A DNA stretch of 64,000 bases from contig JACPKY010000001.1 of the NCBI GenBank assembly GCA_016186795.1, positions 1 through 64,000 on the forward strand. The letters are read 5' to 3'. Positions 8,886 through 15,678 of this stretch are shown one piece after another. The translations under genes and the position numbers were made by a program. Source of the DNA: Candidatus Gottesmanbacteria bacterium. GTDB taxonomy: Bacteria; Patescibacteria; Microgenomatia; 2-02-FULL-39-11. The notes under the pieces are model-generated. The model saw only the letters and a list, made by a program, of their open reading frames with translations. It did no database searches and had not been told where the DNA came from. How positions within the stretch are numbered: position 1 is the first letter of the stretch; every line of letters begins with the position of its first letter.

Positions 8886-9335
8886 ATGAAAAGTCTGTTC
8901 AGAACTGTTGTTGCAAGTATGGTGATAGCCATAATCATTATGGGGATCGGCTATCTCCTTTACAAAACAACCATCATCGCAAATCCCCCACTAACACCAG
9001 CATCGGTATCGCTTCTGACGACCGCGACGCTGGTGGCGACAAATACCGCCATACTGGCACCAGGCCAAAAGCTGGTGCTAGAAGGGTGGTACCTAGCACC
9101 GGTTATCCTAGGAAAATTCACAGTCCGCATGTCGGCAGGATACTTCACCATTGTCGACGATGGTGGTGTCCTGACGATCAATGAAAGGATCAGACAAATC
9201 GGCAGTGAATACGAAGAGGTGGGAAACTGGACAATCCTGATTTTCGGGAAACCTGTCCATAATCCTATCAAGGCAAGACGACTGATTGACGGAAGAATCC
9301 AGGTCATCTGGATTGGGAACTACGCAATTCACTAA
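8886..9335 (+). CDS. Unknown membrane-anchored protein carried by the inserted element (149 aa)
   Basis: A strong ribosome binding site (CAGGAGGACACG then ATG) fixes the start. Residues about 7-27 form one membrane segment (VVASMVIAIIIMGIGYLLY); the rest is predicted outside, with a Thr/Ala-rich spacer and then a beta-rich domain of about 90 residues (KLVLEGWYLAPVILGKFTV, GGVLTINERI, NWTILIFGKP). There are no cysteines and no recognisable catalytic motif. I do not recognise the family. It is the only gene between the direct repeats and is GC-richer than its neighbours, so it is likely the cargo of the element. Confidence 0.7.
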   Translation: MKSLFRTVVASMVIAIIIMGIGYLLYKTTIIANPPLTPASVSLLTTATLVATNTAILAPGQKLVLEGWYLAPVILGKFTVRMSAGYFTIVDDGGVLTINERIRQIGSEYEEVGNWTILIFGKPVHNPIKARRLIDGRIQVIWIGNYAIH

Positions 9336-9348
9336 GTTTCACCCGGCG

Positions 9349-9379
9349 ATGTGAGTGAGGGAATCTCCCTCACTCACAT
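9349..9379 (+). terminator. Perfect 14-bp hairpin after the cargo gene
   Basis: Positions 9349-9362 pair perfectly with 9366-9379 around a 3-nt loop, 14 nt after the stop codon of the 149-aa gene. The U-tract is poor, so it may stabilise the 3' end rather than terminate. Its GAGGGAATCTC core also occurs at 8813 in the leader. Confidence 0.6.
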
Positions 9380-9413
9380 AGTATAGTTTCCCAAAGGAGA
9401 GAAAATCGCATAT

Positions 9414-9510
9414 AAGACACCGGCATGGATTGAAAGAGAACGAAGATACTATCTTCGCAATTATCTCATTTATTCAATTTCTCTTTCCATTACCTCGGTG
9501 TCTTTTTTTT
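9414..9510 (+). terminator. Long structured 3' element ending in a U-tract; possible small RNA
   Basis: AAGACACCG (9414-9422) pairs with CGGTGTCTT (9496-9504), followed by T8 (9503-9510). Inside, GAAAGAGA pairs with TCTCTTTC, and CGAAGAT/ATCTTCG forms a nested hairpin. The branched fold of about 95 nt ends directly before the right direct repeat. It could be the terminator of the element or an independent non-coding RNA; I see no match to SRP, 6S or RNase P RNA. Confidence 0.55.
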
Positions 9511-9520
9511 GGGAAAAATC

Positions 9521-9547
9521 TTACTCAAAATAAATTGTTGGTTCTTC
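9521..9547. repeat. Right 27-bp direct repeat (attR-like) inside the SerK-like gene end
   Basis: Identical to 8554-8580. It supplies the last eight codons and stop codon of the SerK-like gene. Confidence 0.9.
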
Positions 9548-10351
9548 GTAGAGGCGGAAAGGTCTTTGCGAAAGGAGTTTTTCAAGAGATTCGTTTTGCT
9601 CTTTGATGGAAGCATTTTTTGAAAAAAGGGAAAGGGGGACGTTGACATTAAGACACCTCCGCTGTATGAGATGACGTGTAATTCCTGCTGGGAAAAGCTC
9701 TCCCTTTCTCACAACATCAACGATCTGATGGCGGGTAAAGGTGGGGAAAACAACCATCGTATTTGTCTCCGGGTGTTCCTCAAAAAGAATCACGAAATCA
9801 TGGGCATTTGGATGCTGCGGTAAAACGTCTCTGACAATTCCATCTTTATACCAATCAACCATCTTGCGAAGCGTTTGAATTTTTTCGATGATTGTCCCAC
9901 CGCTATAGAGAAAATAGACTTCCCCTTTTTTGTTTAACACCGTACAGATTCGCGCCTTCCCCTCCTCTTTCACATATCGGCTCCCGACGTAGTCAAAACT
10001 CCCTTTTTGAACTTCAACATGCATGTTCTCCATCTCTTGCAAAATTTGATGGTAATCTCCATGAAAAAGATGGAGCCAGGATGCAAGTTCTACTGCCTCC
10101 TGATCGTTATAATCAATAATCTGCACTAGAATTGAGGAAAATCCCAACATCTTAAAGGCAGAATATCGGTTCATCCCGTCAAGTTGGAGAAATTTCTTAT
10201 CATCGAAAGAGGCAACAATAACTGGATTGGCGAGGAAGCCGTCTTTTTTCAACTGCTCAACGAGTGGTAATGCCCGTGACTGATCGTATTCTTCGTGGGT
10301 GAGAATATCAGAAAGTGGAACAATTTGAAGATGAAAAATATCGGTTTTCAT
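9521..10351 (-). CDS. ParB-fold serine kinase-like protein, SerK/SbnI-type (276 aa)
   Basis: Residues 8-100 match the ParB/SerK fold: PLSDILTHEEYDQSR (acidic motif near Glu20/21), KKDGFLANPVIVA, and LDGMNRYSAFKMLG with Asp58, Gly59 and Arg62. An IDYND..V.LASW segment follows, as in SerK-like proteins. SerK of Thermococcus phosphorylates free serine with ADP, and SbnI does so with ATP; both use this fold. The start overlaps the SerA-like gene by ATGA and the aminotransferase lies further upstream, so the operon supports a serine role. The last 27 bp form the right direct repeat of the inserted element. A DNA-binding ParB role is less likely given the neighbours. Confidence 0.7.
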   Translation of the reverse strand: MKTDIFHLQIVPLSDILTHEEYDQSRALPLVEQLKKDGFLANPVIVASFDDKKFLQLDGMNRYSAFKMLGFSSILVQIIDYNDQEAVELASWLHLFHGDYHQILQEMENMHVEVQKGSFDYVGSRYVKEEGKARICTVLNKKGEVYFLYSGGTIIEKIQTLRKMVDWYKDGIVRDVLPQHPNAHDFVILFEEHPETNTMVVFPTFTRHQIVDVVRKGELFPAGITRHLIQRRCLNVNVPLSLFSKNASIKEQNESLEKLLSQRPFRLYEEPTIYFE

Positions 10352-11253
10352 ACGCTGAATTTTGGGTTTTCCTTTTTTAACACTCTCACGACATCTTGGG
10401 CAACAGTGATACTTGCCCTTTTGAGTGCCTCTTTGGTTGCAGCACCAATATGAGGAGTCAGTATAACATTTTCAAGAGATCGCCATTTGTAATTTTCAGA
10501 AAGTGGTTCTTGCCAGAAAACATCTAACGCTGCTCCAGCAATCTTTTTCTCTGATAAAAGGGAAAAAAGCGCTCTCTCATCAACGACTCCTCCTCGAGAG
10601 ATATTGAGAAAATAAGCAGTGGGTTTCATTTGACGCAAAAGCGCCTGAGTAATCATTTCTTTTGTTTCAGAATTTAGGGCAAGATGAACCGTCACAATAT
10701 CTGATTGAGAAAAAAGTTGGGAAAGCGTGCATGATTTTTTATTTTTACTAAAAATCAGAGTCTTTGCACCAAAAGCCCGAACCAATTGGTCAACTTTTTT
10801 CCCAACATATCCATATCCCAAAATCCCAACTATTTTTCCATTGAGCTCTCCACCCCAAAATTCATCTTTTAACCATAACCCATTTTTCATTGAGGAAAAT
10901 GCTTTGGGAAAGTCTCGAAGAAGGGCAATAATAAGTCCTACCGTAAGCTCTGCAACAGAAATTGAGTTGGCATCGGGTGAATTAACGACAACGATTTTTC
11001 TTCCTCGGCATTCATCGACATCGATATTGTCATACCCACTCCCGATCCGAGCTATCACTTTCAGGTTCTTCCCGGCTGTAATCACATCTCTTGTCACTTT
11101 TGTACGACTACGCACTAACAATCCGTCATATCGAGAAATTTCCTCAAGAAGTGTTTCTGCACGTATCGTTGGCTTGTAATCAAATGCTATGTGGTTATCC
11201 GTTAAATATTCCAAAGCAGTTTCATCAATAGGATCTGAAATTAAAACATTCAT
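10348..11253 (-). CDS. D-3-phosphoglycerate dehydrogenase-like 2-hydroxyacid dehydrogenase (301 aa)
   Basis: This is the short form without an ACT domain. The NAD-binding loop GILGYGYVG is at about residues 143-151. The catalytic triad is visible: Arg220 (NISRGGVVDE), Glu249 (WQEPLSE) and His268 (TPHIGAAT). An N-terminal catalytic half with RIGSGYDNID is present. SerA oxidises 3-phosphoglycerate to 3-phosphohydroxypyruvate; related enzymes use glyoxylate or hydroxypyruvate. The start shares one base with the stop of the aminotransferase (TAATG) and the stop overlaps the SerK-like start, so the three genes are translationally coupled. This supports a serine pathway, but substrate specificity cannot be read from the sequence. 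Confidence 0.85.
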   Translation of the reverse strand: MNVLISDPIDETALEYLTDNHIAFDYKPTIRAETLLEEISRYDGLLVRSRTKVTRDVITAGKNLKVIARIGSGYDNIDVDECRGRKIVVVNSPDANSISVAELTVGLIIALLRDFPKAFSSMKNGLWLKDEFWGGELNGKIVGILGYGYVGKKVDQLVRAFGAKTLIFSKNKKSCTLSQLFSQSDIVTVHLALNSETKEMITQALLRQMKPTAYFLNISRGGVVDERALFSLLSEKKIAGAALDVFWQEPLSENYKWRSLENVILTPHIGAATKEALKRASITVAQDVVRVLKKENPKFSV

Positions 11254-12353
11254 TATTTTATTTCTACGAATGACTTTTTAAGTGCATCCAACACTCCATC
11301 AATATCTTTTTCCGAAACGTATCCCATATGGGCAACTCGTATAATTTTCCCTTTCGTTTCTCCCATGCCTCCTGCAAGTTCTATGTTGTATTTTTCTCGC
11401 AAAAGGTCAACCCATCTTTTTCCATCGACATTTTCGGGAAGGGTTATTGATGTCACTGTTGGTGAAGCATCTTCATCATCTACAAAAAGAGTAAGACCTA
11501 GTTTTTTTATTCCACTCCGCAGATGATTCATTATCTGAATGTGTCTTTGAAATATTTTTTCCCTTCCCTCTTTTTTCATCATCTCAAGCGATGTATCAAG
11601 ACCAAAAAGTGTTGTCACGGCGGGGGTTGCCGGAGTTTGGAATTTTTCTGCAAATTCTTTGTACAGTGAGATGTCAAAGTAGTAGTGCGGCATTTTTGCT
11701 GTTGCATGCCTTTCCCACGCATAAGGAGAAATCGAGATCATGGCGATCCCTGGGGGAGCCATCCATGCTTTTTGGGAAGCAGTTACCAAAACATCAATTC
11801 CCAAATCGTCCATCGGTAAATTTACAGCGCCAAGGGCGCTAATACTATCAACTAAAAGGAGTGGTTTTGACCTATGAGTTTTTACAAGCGGTGCAAGTTC
11901 GGAAATCCCATTGAGTACTCCCGTTGATGTTTCATTATGAGTAAAAAAAACTCCTGCCACATTATCGTGTTTTTCCAACGTCTGGTAAACCGTGTCTTTA
12001 TCAACACTTTTTCCAACCGGAATTTTTACGTGATCAACGGTTGCCCCGAAACGAATTGCAATCTCTGCCCAGCGATTTCCAAATTCTCCGCAGGTAAAGA
12101 AAATTAACTGATCCCCGGGCGAAAAGAAGTTGGAGACTGCCGCCTCAAGTCCTCCCATCCCCGATGAAGTCAGTAAAAAAATATCGTTTTCTGTTTGGAA
12201 AAAATAGGCAAGATTTTCCGTGATCCTTTTTTGCATTTGTTCATACTCGTGTCCACGATGATTAATCATTTGGCGAGATGTTGCGCTAAGAACTTCAACA
12301 GGAAGAGGGGTGGGGCCTGGGATGCGAAGATTCGTCCTAGATTTTTTATTCAT
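11253..12353 (-). CDS. Class V aminotransferase, serine-pyruvate/phosphoserine type (366 aa)
   Basis: PLP enzyme of fold type I. With the ATG start at 12353, the Schiff-base lysine is Lys195 (TASQKAWMAPPG) and the cofactor aspartate is Asp169 (LLLVDSISALG). The N-terminal PGPTPLP and INHRGHEY motifs are typical of the alanine-glyoxylate/serine-pyruvate group. A TTG five codons upstream is possible but has no better signal; neither has a Shine-Dalgarno. With the SerA-like gene next to it, conversion of phosphohydroxypyruvate and glutamate to phosphoserine is the likely step; serine-glyoxylate transfer is the alternative. Confidence 0.85.
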   Translation of the reverse strand: MNKKSRTNLRIPGPTPLPVEVLSATSRQMINHRGHEYEQMQKRITENLAYFFQTENDIFLLTSSGMGGLEAAVSNFFSPGDQLIFFTCGEFGNRWAEIAIRFGATVDHVKIPVGKSVDKDTVYQTLEKHDNVAGVFFTHNETSTGVLNGISELAPLVKTHRSKPLLLVDSISALGAVNLPMDDLGIDVLVTASQKAWMAPPGIAMISISPYAWERHATAKMPHYYFDISLYKEFAEKFQTPATPAVTTLFGLDTSLEMMKKEGREKIFQRHIQIMNHLRSGIKKLGLTLFVDDEDASPTVTSITLPENVDGKRWVDLLREKYNIELAGGMGETKGKIIRVAHMGYVSEKDIDGVLDALKKSFVEIK

Positions 12354-12385
12354 GAGGATATAAATCAATTATGAACAAAAATTTG

Positions 12386-12829
12386 TTATGCTGCAATAGC
12401 CGGAGCAACAGGAGAATCTGATTCTTCATTTGGAATCTCATTGAGCCACCCATCAATTGTTTTTTGCGTTACTTCCCATGCTTTAGGGCTAACGGTTGAT
12501 TTGTATTGTGTAAGGAGATCTTTGACAATAGTTTCCATCTCTTCTAATGCGATTTTAGCGTTGGTTTCATCATTAAAAATATCTTTTGTTACTATAGAAA
12601 TTTCTTGTAGGATTTTTTGTTGATCTTTTGAATTCTGAGCAATTCCTTTTTCCAATTCTGAAAATTTATCAGATGGAAGTTTTTCAATAAAACGCAATAA
12701 AAAACTTGTAACAAATCTTTGAGATATTTTTTCAGAAAGTTCAGCTTTCTTTTCATCTGAAGTAGCTGAAAGCCCGATAAAAAGCCCAATTATTCTTCTT
12801 AGAACTTTCAAATAGCTCTCCAAATTCAT
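12386..12829 (-). CDS. Unknown helical protein (147 aa)
   Basis: Almost entirely alpha-helical by composition, rich in Lys/Glu, with one mildly hydrophobic N-terminal stretch (LKVLRRIIGLFIGLSA) and an Ala/Pro tail (SPVAPAIAA). No motif or family is recognised. Its start overlaps the stop of the 261-aa gene by ATGA, so it is the last member of a three-gene translationally coupled unit (14014 down to 12386). It lies 32 nt before the aminotransferase start on the same strand, so read-through into the serine operon is possible. Confidence 0.65.
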   Translation of the reverse strand: MNLESYLKVLRRIIGLFIGLSATSDEKKAELSEKISQRFVTSFLLRFIEKLPSDKFSELEKGIAQNSKDQQKILQEISIVTKDIFNDETNAKIALEEMETIVKDLLTQYKSTVSPKAWEVTQKTIDGWLNEIPNEESDSPVAPAIAA

Positions 12830-13611
12830 AATGATTGTGCTCCCCCCATTTCAGCAGAACTCAAGAACGCTCTCATTCCATCTCTGGCTTGTCTCGCCGT
12901 GTCTCGTCTTACTACCCAGGTTGCTACCCTTGGAGCTATTTTGTCGATTCCTAAAATAGCAGCAGGTCCTGCGAATGTTGAACCGATAGCTGTTGCAAGT
13001 AAACCGATCACACCTGCTTTCGACGCTTCACCAAATAGTTCACGTGATACTTGTCCTGGACCGCCAACTGCATGAAAAACAGCATCACCAACAAAAAGTG
13101 GAGCAACACAGGAGCCCAAAGTTGTAATGACAGAACCAGCAACAAGATTTATATTATGAATTCTACTTGTAATTTGCTTCACTGCGGCAGGTGAAATAGG
13201 AAGGGACATAGCATGCAAAAACTTTTGTAGAACCGCAGCTCTCCCTGCTTCATCCATGAATGGATTTATTTCTGTAAGAGCCTCTTGCAGAGCTAATACT
13301 TCACGATCTGGGGGCAATTGTTCAGCTCTACTACCGGGCTTAATGAGTGGTTCTGGCTGCTTTGACGGTTTATCGCTTGGACCGCCTGTTTTTGCATCCT
13401 TGCTAAATGCTGCAGTTAAGTCACTATAAACTTTTTTTAATCCTCCTGGAACTAAGTCATTCAAACGTGCTCGAATAGTGTTTGCACTCGCAGTAAAAGC
13501 TGCCGAATCAAATGGAGGCAGAGTTGTTCTCTTTTCAGGTGGGATCGTCCTCAGTCCTACCGGTTTAAGGTCGATATTTTTGACCGGCACTGGTAATGGT
13601 GCATCGATCAT
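12826..13611 (-). CDS. Unknown protein with a glycine-rich hydrophobic hairpin (261 aa)
   Basis: The N-terminal 110 residues are Pro/Lys-rich and probably disordered. Residues about 155-220 contain two hydrophobic Gly/Ala-rich stretches (NLVAGSVITTLGSCVAPLF, and AGVIGLLATAIGSTFAGPA) separated by a short loop, like a membrane-inserting hairpin. No signal peptide is seen. No family is recognised. It starts with TAATATG right after the 133-aa gene and overlaps the 147-aa gene, so the three products are probably made together and may interact. Resemblance to pore-forming or membrane-remodelling proteins is only by hydrophobic pattern. Confidence 0.65.
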   Translation of the reverse strand: MIDAPLPVPVKNIDLKPVGLRTIPPEKRTTLPPFDSAAFTASANTIRARLNDLVPGGLKKVYSDLTAAFSKDAKTGGPSDKPSKQPEPLIKPGSRAEQLPPDREVLALQEALTEINPFMDEAGRAAVLQKFLHAMSLPISPAAVKQITSRIHNINLVAGSVITTLGSCVAPLFVGDAVFHAVGGPGQVSRELFGEASKAGVIGLLATAIGSTFAGPAAILGIDKIAPRVATWVVRRDTARQARDGMRAFLSSAEMGGAQSL

Positions 13612-13612
13612 A

Positions 13613-14014
13613 TTACACTAACTTCCCTCCTGGAGTTGACTGTACTGGTTGAGGTGGGGTAGATGATTGAGCGGGTTGAGGAGATTGCTGAGGTGGAGTT
13701 GAAGAAATGACTGCCGCAGTTTCTTTTTTCAAATCTTCCAAACTTTTTTGTGTTTCTTCCAATAATTTTTCTGTTTCGGCGTCTTCTTTTTTTGTTACGT
13801 ATTCATTTAAAAGGGCCGAAAGTTCGGGAAATGTTGTTATGAGTTTGGTGACTGCCTCATGTGTTTTGTCATCAGTCATACCTTCATCAAGAATGTCTGG
13901 AACTGCTTTGGAGATTTCAGCGGCACGGTCTGGAGTCAATTTTTGTGCCTCCACTTCATCAAGAAGATACATCGCAATGTCTTTCATAATCTGCGATGCA
14001 AGAGTAAGATCCAT
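13613..14014 (-). CDS. Unknown helical protein with Pro/Gln/Ser-rich tail (133 aa)
   Basis: Residues 1-75 are helical and acidic (MDLTLASQIMKDIAMYLLDE). Residues about 75-100 look like a coiled coil (EDAETEKLLEETQKSLEDLK). The last 30 residues are a low-complexity PPQQSPQP tail. No family is recognised. It heads the coupled group with 12826-13611 and 12386-12829. No Shine-Dalgarno precedes the ATG; a TTGACA lies 35 nt upstream (14046-14051) but has no good -10, so the promoter is uncertain. Confidence 0.65.
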   Translation of the reverse strand: MDLTLASQIMKDIAMYLLDEVEAQKLTPDRAAEISKAVPDILDEGMTDDKTHEAVTKLITTFPELSALLNEYVTKKEDAETEKLLEETQKSLEDLKKETAAVISSTPPQQSPQPAQSSTPPQPVQSTPGGKLV

Positions 14015-14124
14015 ATATCCATGGTTCCATAAATTTACCGACCTGTCAAGAAGTTCCCCATTAAAAAAACCGGTGGCATACTTTCTCCTGTTTGTGGATT
14101 ATCCACGTACAAAAGAGGCTGATA

Positions 14125-14541
14125 TCACGACTCTCTCTTTGCAGCCCTCTTCATCCTGTCAGGATCCAACATCCAGTAGAAGTCAATCGTCTTTGCATCA
14201 GACGCCATAAGCTTGAGCACTTTCTCGAGTTTGGCTTGGTTGATGCTCTTCGTATAGATGCCGGTGCCGCGAGGTGTCTGCATTTCTAAAACATACATTG
14301 TCGTATGTGCACGGACTCCCCGGGAAAAAGCGGGTGGATTGTATCGTCTGAAGAAGGTTTCTTTCACCTGGAACTTGCCGCCTGCCAAATCCGTACCCAC
14401 GCGATATTTATGCGGGGTTGTGGGTAATCGCTGACACTCTTTGGCAGCGGCGAGTGTCGGATGCTCGGTTCCGCAGATATTGCATATCCATCCGGGAACT
14501 CGCTTTGGTTTACTTCGCTGAAGCTTTTGGAGTGCTCTCAT
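14125..14541 (-). CDS. Unknown basic protein with CxxC...H...C zinc-finger-like motif (138 aa)
   Basis: Near the N-terminus, WICNICGTEHPTLAAAKEC gives a CxxC-x(4)-H-x(7)-C pattern consistent with one zinc site. The protein is rich in Lys/Arg and could bind nucleic acid; the remainder is not recognised. The start is supported by AAAAGGAGTAAAG ahead of ATG. A second strong Shine-Dalgarno (AAAGGAGGTGCGC) lies about 70 nt upstream ahead of an ATG that reads only Met-Lys-stop (ATG at 14603). About 110 nt separate it from the next gene at 14014. Confidence 0.7.
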   Translation of the reverse strand: MRALQKLQRSKPKRVPGWICNICGTEHPTLAAAKECQRLPTTPHKYRVGTDLAGGKFQVKETFFRRYNPPAFSRGVRAHTTMYVLEMQTPRGTGIYTKSINQAKLEKVLKLMASDAKTIDFYWMLDPDRMKRAAKRES

Positions 14542-14756
14542 CTTTACTCCTTTTGGAGAATCCTATATCCTGTTCCGATCGACCTTCAATCAGCTCATTT
14601 CATGCGCACCTCCTTTGTTTCATCGAATGAGAGTTAGAAAAAGAGAAAAAGGAAATTTTAATGTACAACTAAATTCCAGCTATTAGGAATGTTATACTTC
14701 TAGGTTATAAATTAGACCGATAGAATACTACAAAATACGCGAGGTATCAAACCCCA

Positions 14757-14783
14757 CAAAAAATCCGCCCTCAAAAGAGCGGA
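14757..14783 (-). terminator. Intrinsic terminator after the retropepsin-like gene
   Basis: On the minus strand a TCCG...CGGA / CTC...GAG hairpin is followed by TTTTTT. It lies about 25 nt past the stop at 14807. The same CCGCCCTC motif recurs in the terminator at 15478. Confidence 0.7.
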
Positions 14784-14806
14784 AAATATGTTTGGGCGTG
14801 AGAATA

Positions 14807-15220
14807 CTAATTTAGATTCCTAAAGTCTATTCTAAATTCTTTCTTATATCCTTCAAATGTTATTTTTGCTTGCTGAAAAATATCTTTTCGTCCCAAAATA
14901 CACTTAAATGCATTCACGCCTTCTGCAATATTTATACTTAATCGAAATTCATAATCATCAATCTTAGCAACCAAGTTAGGAAAAGTATGATAGACAAAAT
15001 TTCCCGATGTTGTTAAACCGACATGTCTTGGTAGTTTTTGCCAATTTATATTTAGAGCATCTGCGATTACTGTTGATATCAACCCTTGTTCTCCACCAGA
15101 ATCTACCAATGCAAAGGTTGGGAATTCAAAATTTCCATGTATAAAAGTCACTGGTACAACAGGAGCAAGAACCCCTGTTCTCTCTAAACCTGGCAATAAA
15201 CTATATTTTAAAATTAGCAT
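14807..15220 (-). CDS. Retropepsin-like aspartic peptidase domain protein (137 aa)
   Basis: With the ATG start at 15220, FALVDSGGEQGLIS places the catalytic-type Asp40 in a D-S-G-G motif, and CILGRKDIF near the end matches the second hydrophobic ILGxD signature of the A2 (retropepsin) fold. A single copy implies a homodimer. The substrate is unknown; bacterial members are often found with a short partner gene. Here it overlaps the 73-aa gene by 20 nt, so the two are coupled. The pair sits between two terminators (14757 and 15478) and forms an isolated transcription unit. A GTG start at 15256 is possible but increases the overlap. Confidence 0.7.
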   Translation of the reverse strand: MLILKYSLLPGLERTGVLAPVVPVTFIHGNFEFPTFALVDSGGEQGLISTVIADALNINWQKLPRHVGLTTSGNFVYHTFPNLVAKIDDYEFRLSINIAEGVNAFKCILGRKDIFQQAKITFEGYKKEFRIDFRNLN

Positions 15221-15422
15221 TGGAAAATAAACCGACAAAGTTAGAATAGGTCTCACCAGCAGGAAAATAATAAAGTTTTTCTTTATACTTTTTAGCTTTC
15301 TGCATGGTAGCCTTTAAGGTTTTTCCACTGAAGACAACATTTTCAAAATCACTTGAGATAGCAACCCAACCACTTTTGTATTTCTTTAAAAGCTTTATGA
15401 AATTGATTCTTTTATATTTCAT
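15201..15422 (-). CDS. Small DUF5678-like partner protein (73 aa)
   Basis: The pattern YKSGWVAISSDFENVVFSGK, then TLKATMQKAKKYKEK, then a hydrophobic strand with Pro, resembles the small DUF5678-type proteins (GxWVAl...vvasGkTlkeA). The ATG at 15422 lies 6 nt after a TATAAT box (15429-15434), suggesting a leaderless mRNA. It overlaps the retropepsin-like gene. It could be the substrate, inhibitor or antitoxin of the peptidase; that is inference from the pairing only. Confidence 0.55.
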   Translation of the reverse strand: MKYKRINFIKLLKKYKSGWVAISSDFENVVFSGKTLKATMQKAKKYKEKLYYFPAGETYSNFVGLFSNANFKI

Positions 15423-15428
15423 AACTAA

Positions 15429-15434
15429 ATTATA
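15429..15434 (-). promoter_or_regulatory. -10 box giving a leaderless start
   Basis: A perfect TATAAT on the minus strand ends 6 nt before the ATG at 15422. The -35 region (about 15452-15457) is poor. Confidence 0.45.
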
Positions 15435-15477
15435 ACAAAATAAAGCAGAGTATAAAATATCTATCAAATTTTCCCCA

Positions 15478-15513
15478 CAAAAAATCCGCCCTCAAAAGGA
15501 CGGATTTTTTCTT
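15478..15513. terminator. Bidirectional intrinsic terminator downstream of 16S rRNA
   Basis: AAAAAATCCG and CGGATTTTTT flank a short loop, giving a U-tract on either strand. On the minus strand it closes the 16S transcript. Confidence 0.75.
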
Positions 15514-15528
15514 GCCTGTTAGACGACT

Positions 15529-15551
15529 TGCCCTGAGCGAAGTCGAAGGGT
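15529..15551. repeat. Copy of the widespread CTGAGCGAAGTCGAAGG-type palindromic repeat
   Basis: The bases TTGCCCTGAGCGAAGTCGAA and the following GGG match a short dispersed repeat I know from many bacterial genomes, with CCCT/AGGG-type ends. It sits between the 16S 3' end and its terminator. Only one copy is seen here. Confidence 0.5.
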
Positions 15552-15678
15552 TAACAATCAAAAAGTGGTAGGAAGAAAGTTTGATGTTATTTTTACTAAT
15601 AAAAATTAAAAAATAACAAAAATATAAAAAATAGAAAGGAGGTGATCCATCCCCACCTTCCAGTAGGGATACCTTGTT

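Larger units (their letters stand above)
8554..9547. mobile_element. Putative small integrated element flanked by 27-bp direct repeats
   Basis: Perfect 27-bp direct repeats (8554-8580, 9521-9547) enclose about 940 bp holding one promoter, one gene (8886-9335) and three strong hairpins. The right repeat is the 3' end of the SerK-like gene, so insertion at that point would leave the gene intact, as site-specific recombinases do when they use gene 3' ends as attachment sites. Hand-counted GC over 8941-9120 is about 53 percent, against about 28-42 percent in sampled flanking lines. No recombinase is encoded inside, so it would be mobilised in trans or be a relic. A duplication arising by other means is possible. 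Confidence 0.6.

Noticed and set aside
9414..9510. Branched fold as SRP, 6S or tmRNA
   Set aside because: None of the conserved sequence motifs of these RNAs is present; kept only as a terminator or unknown RNA.
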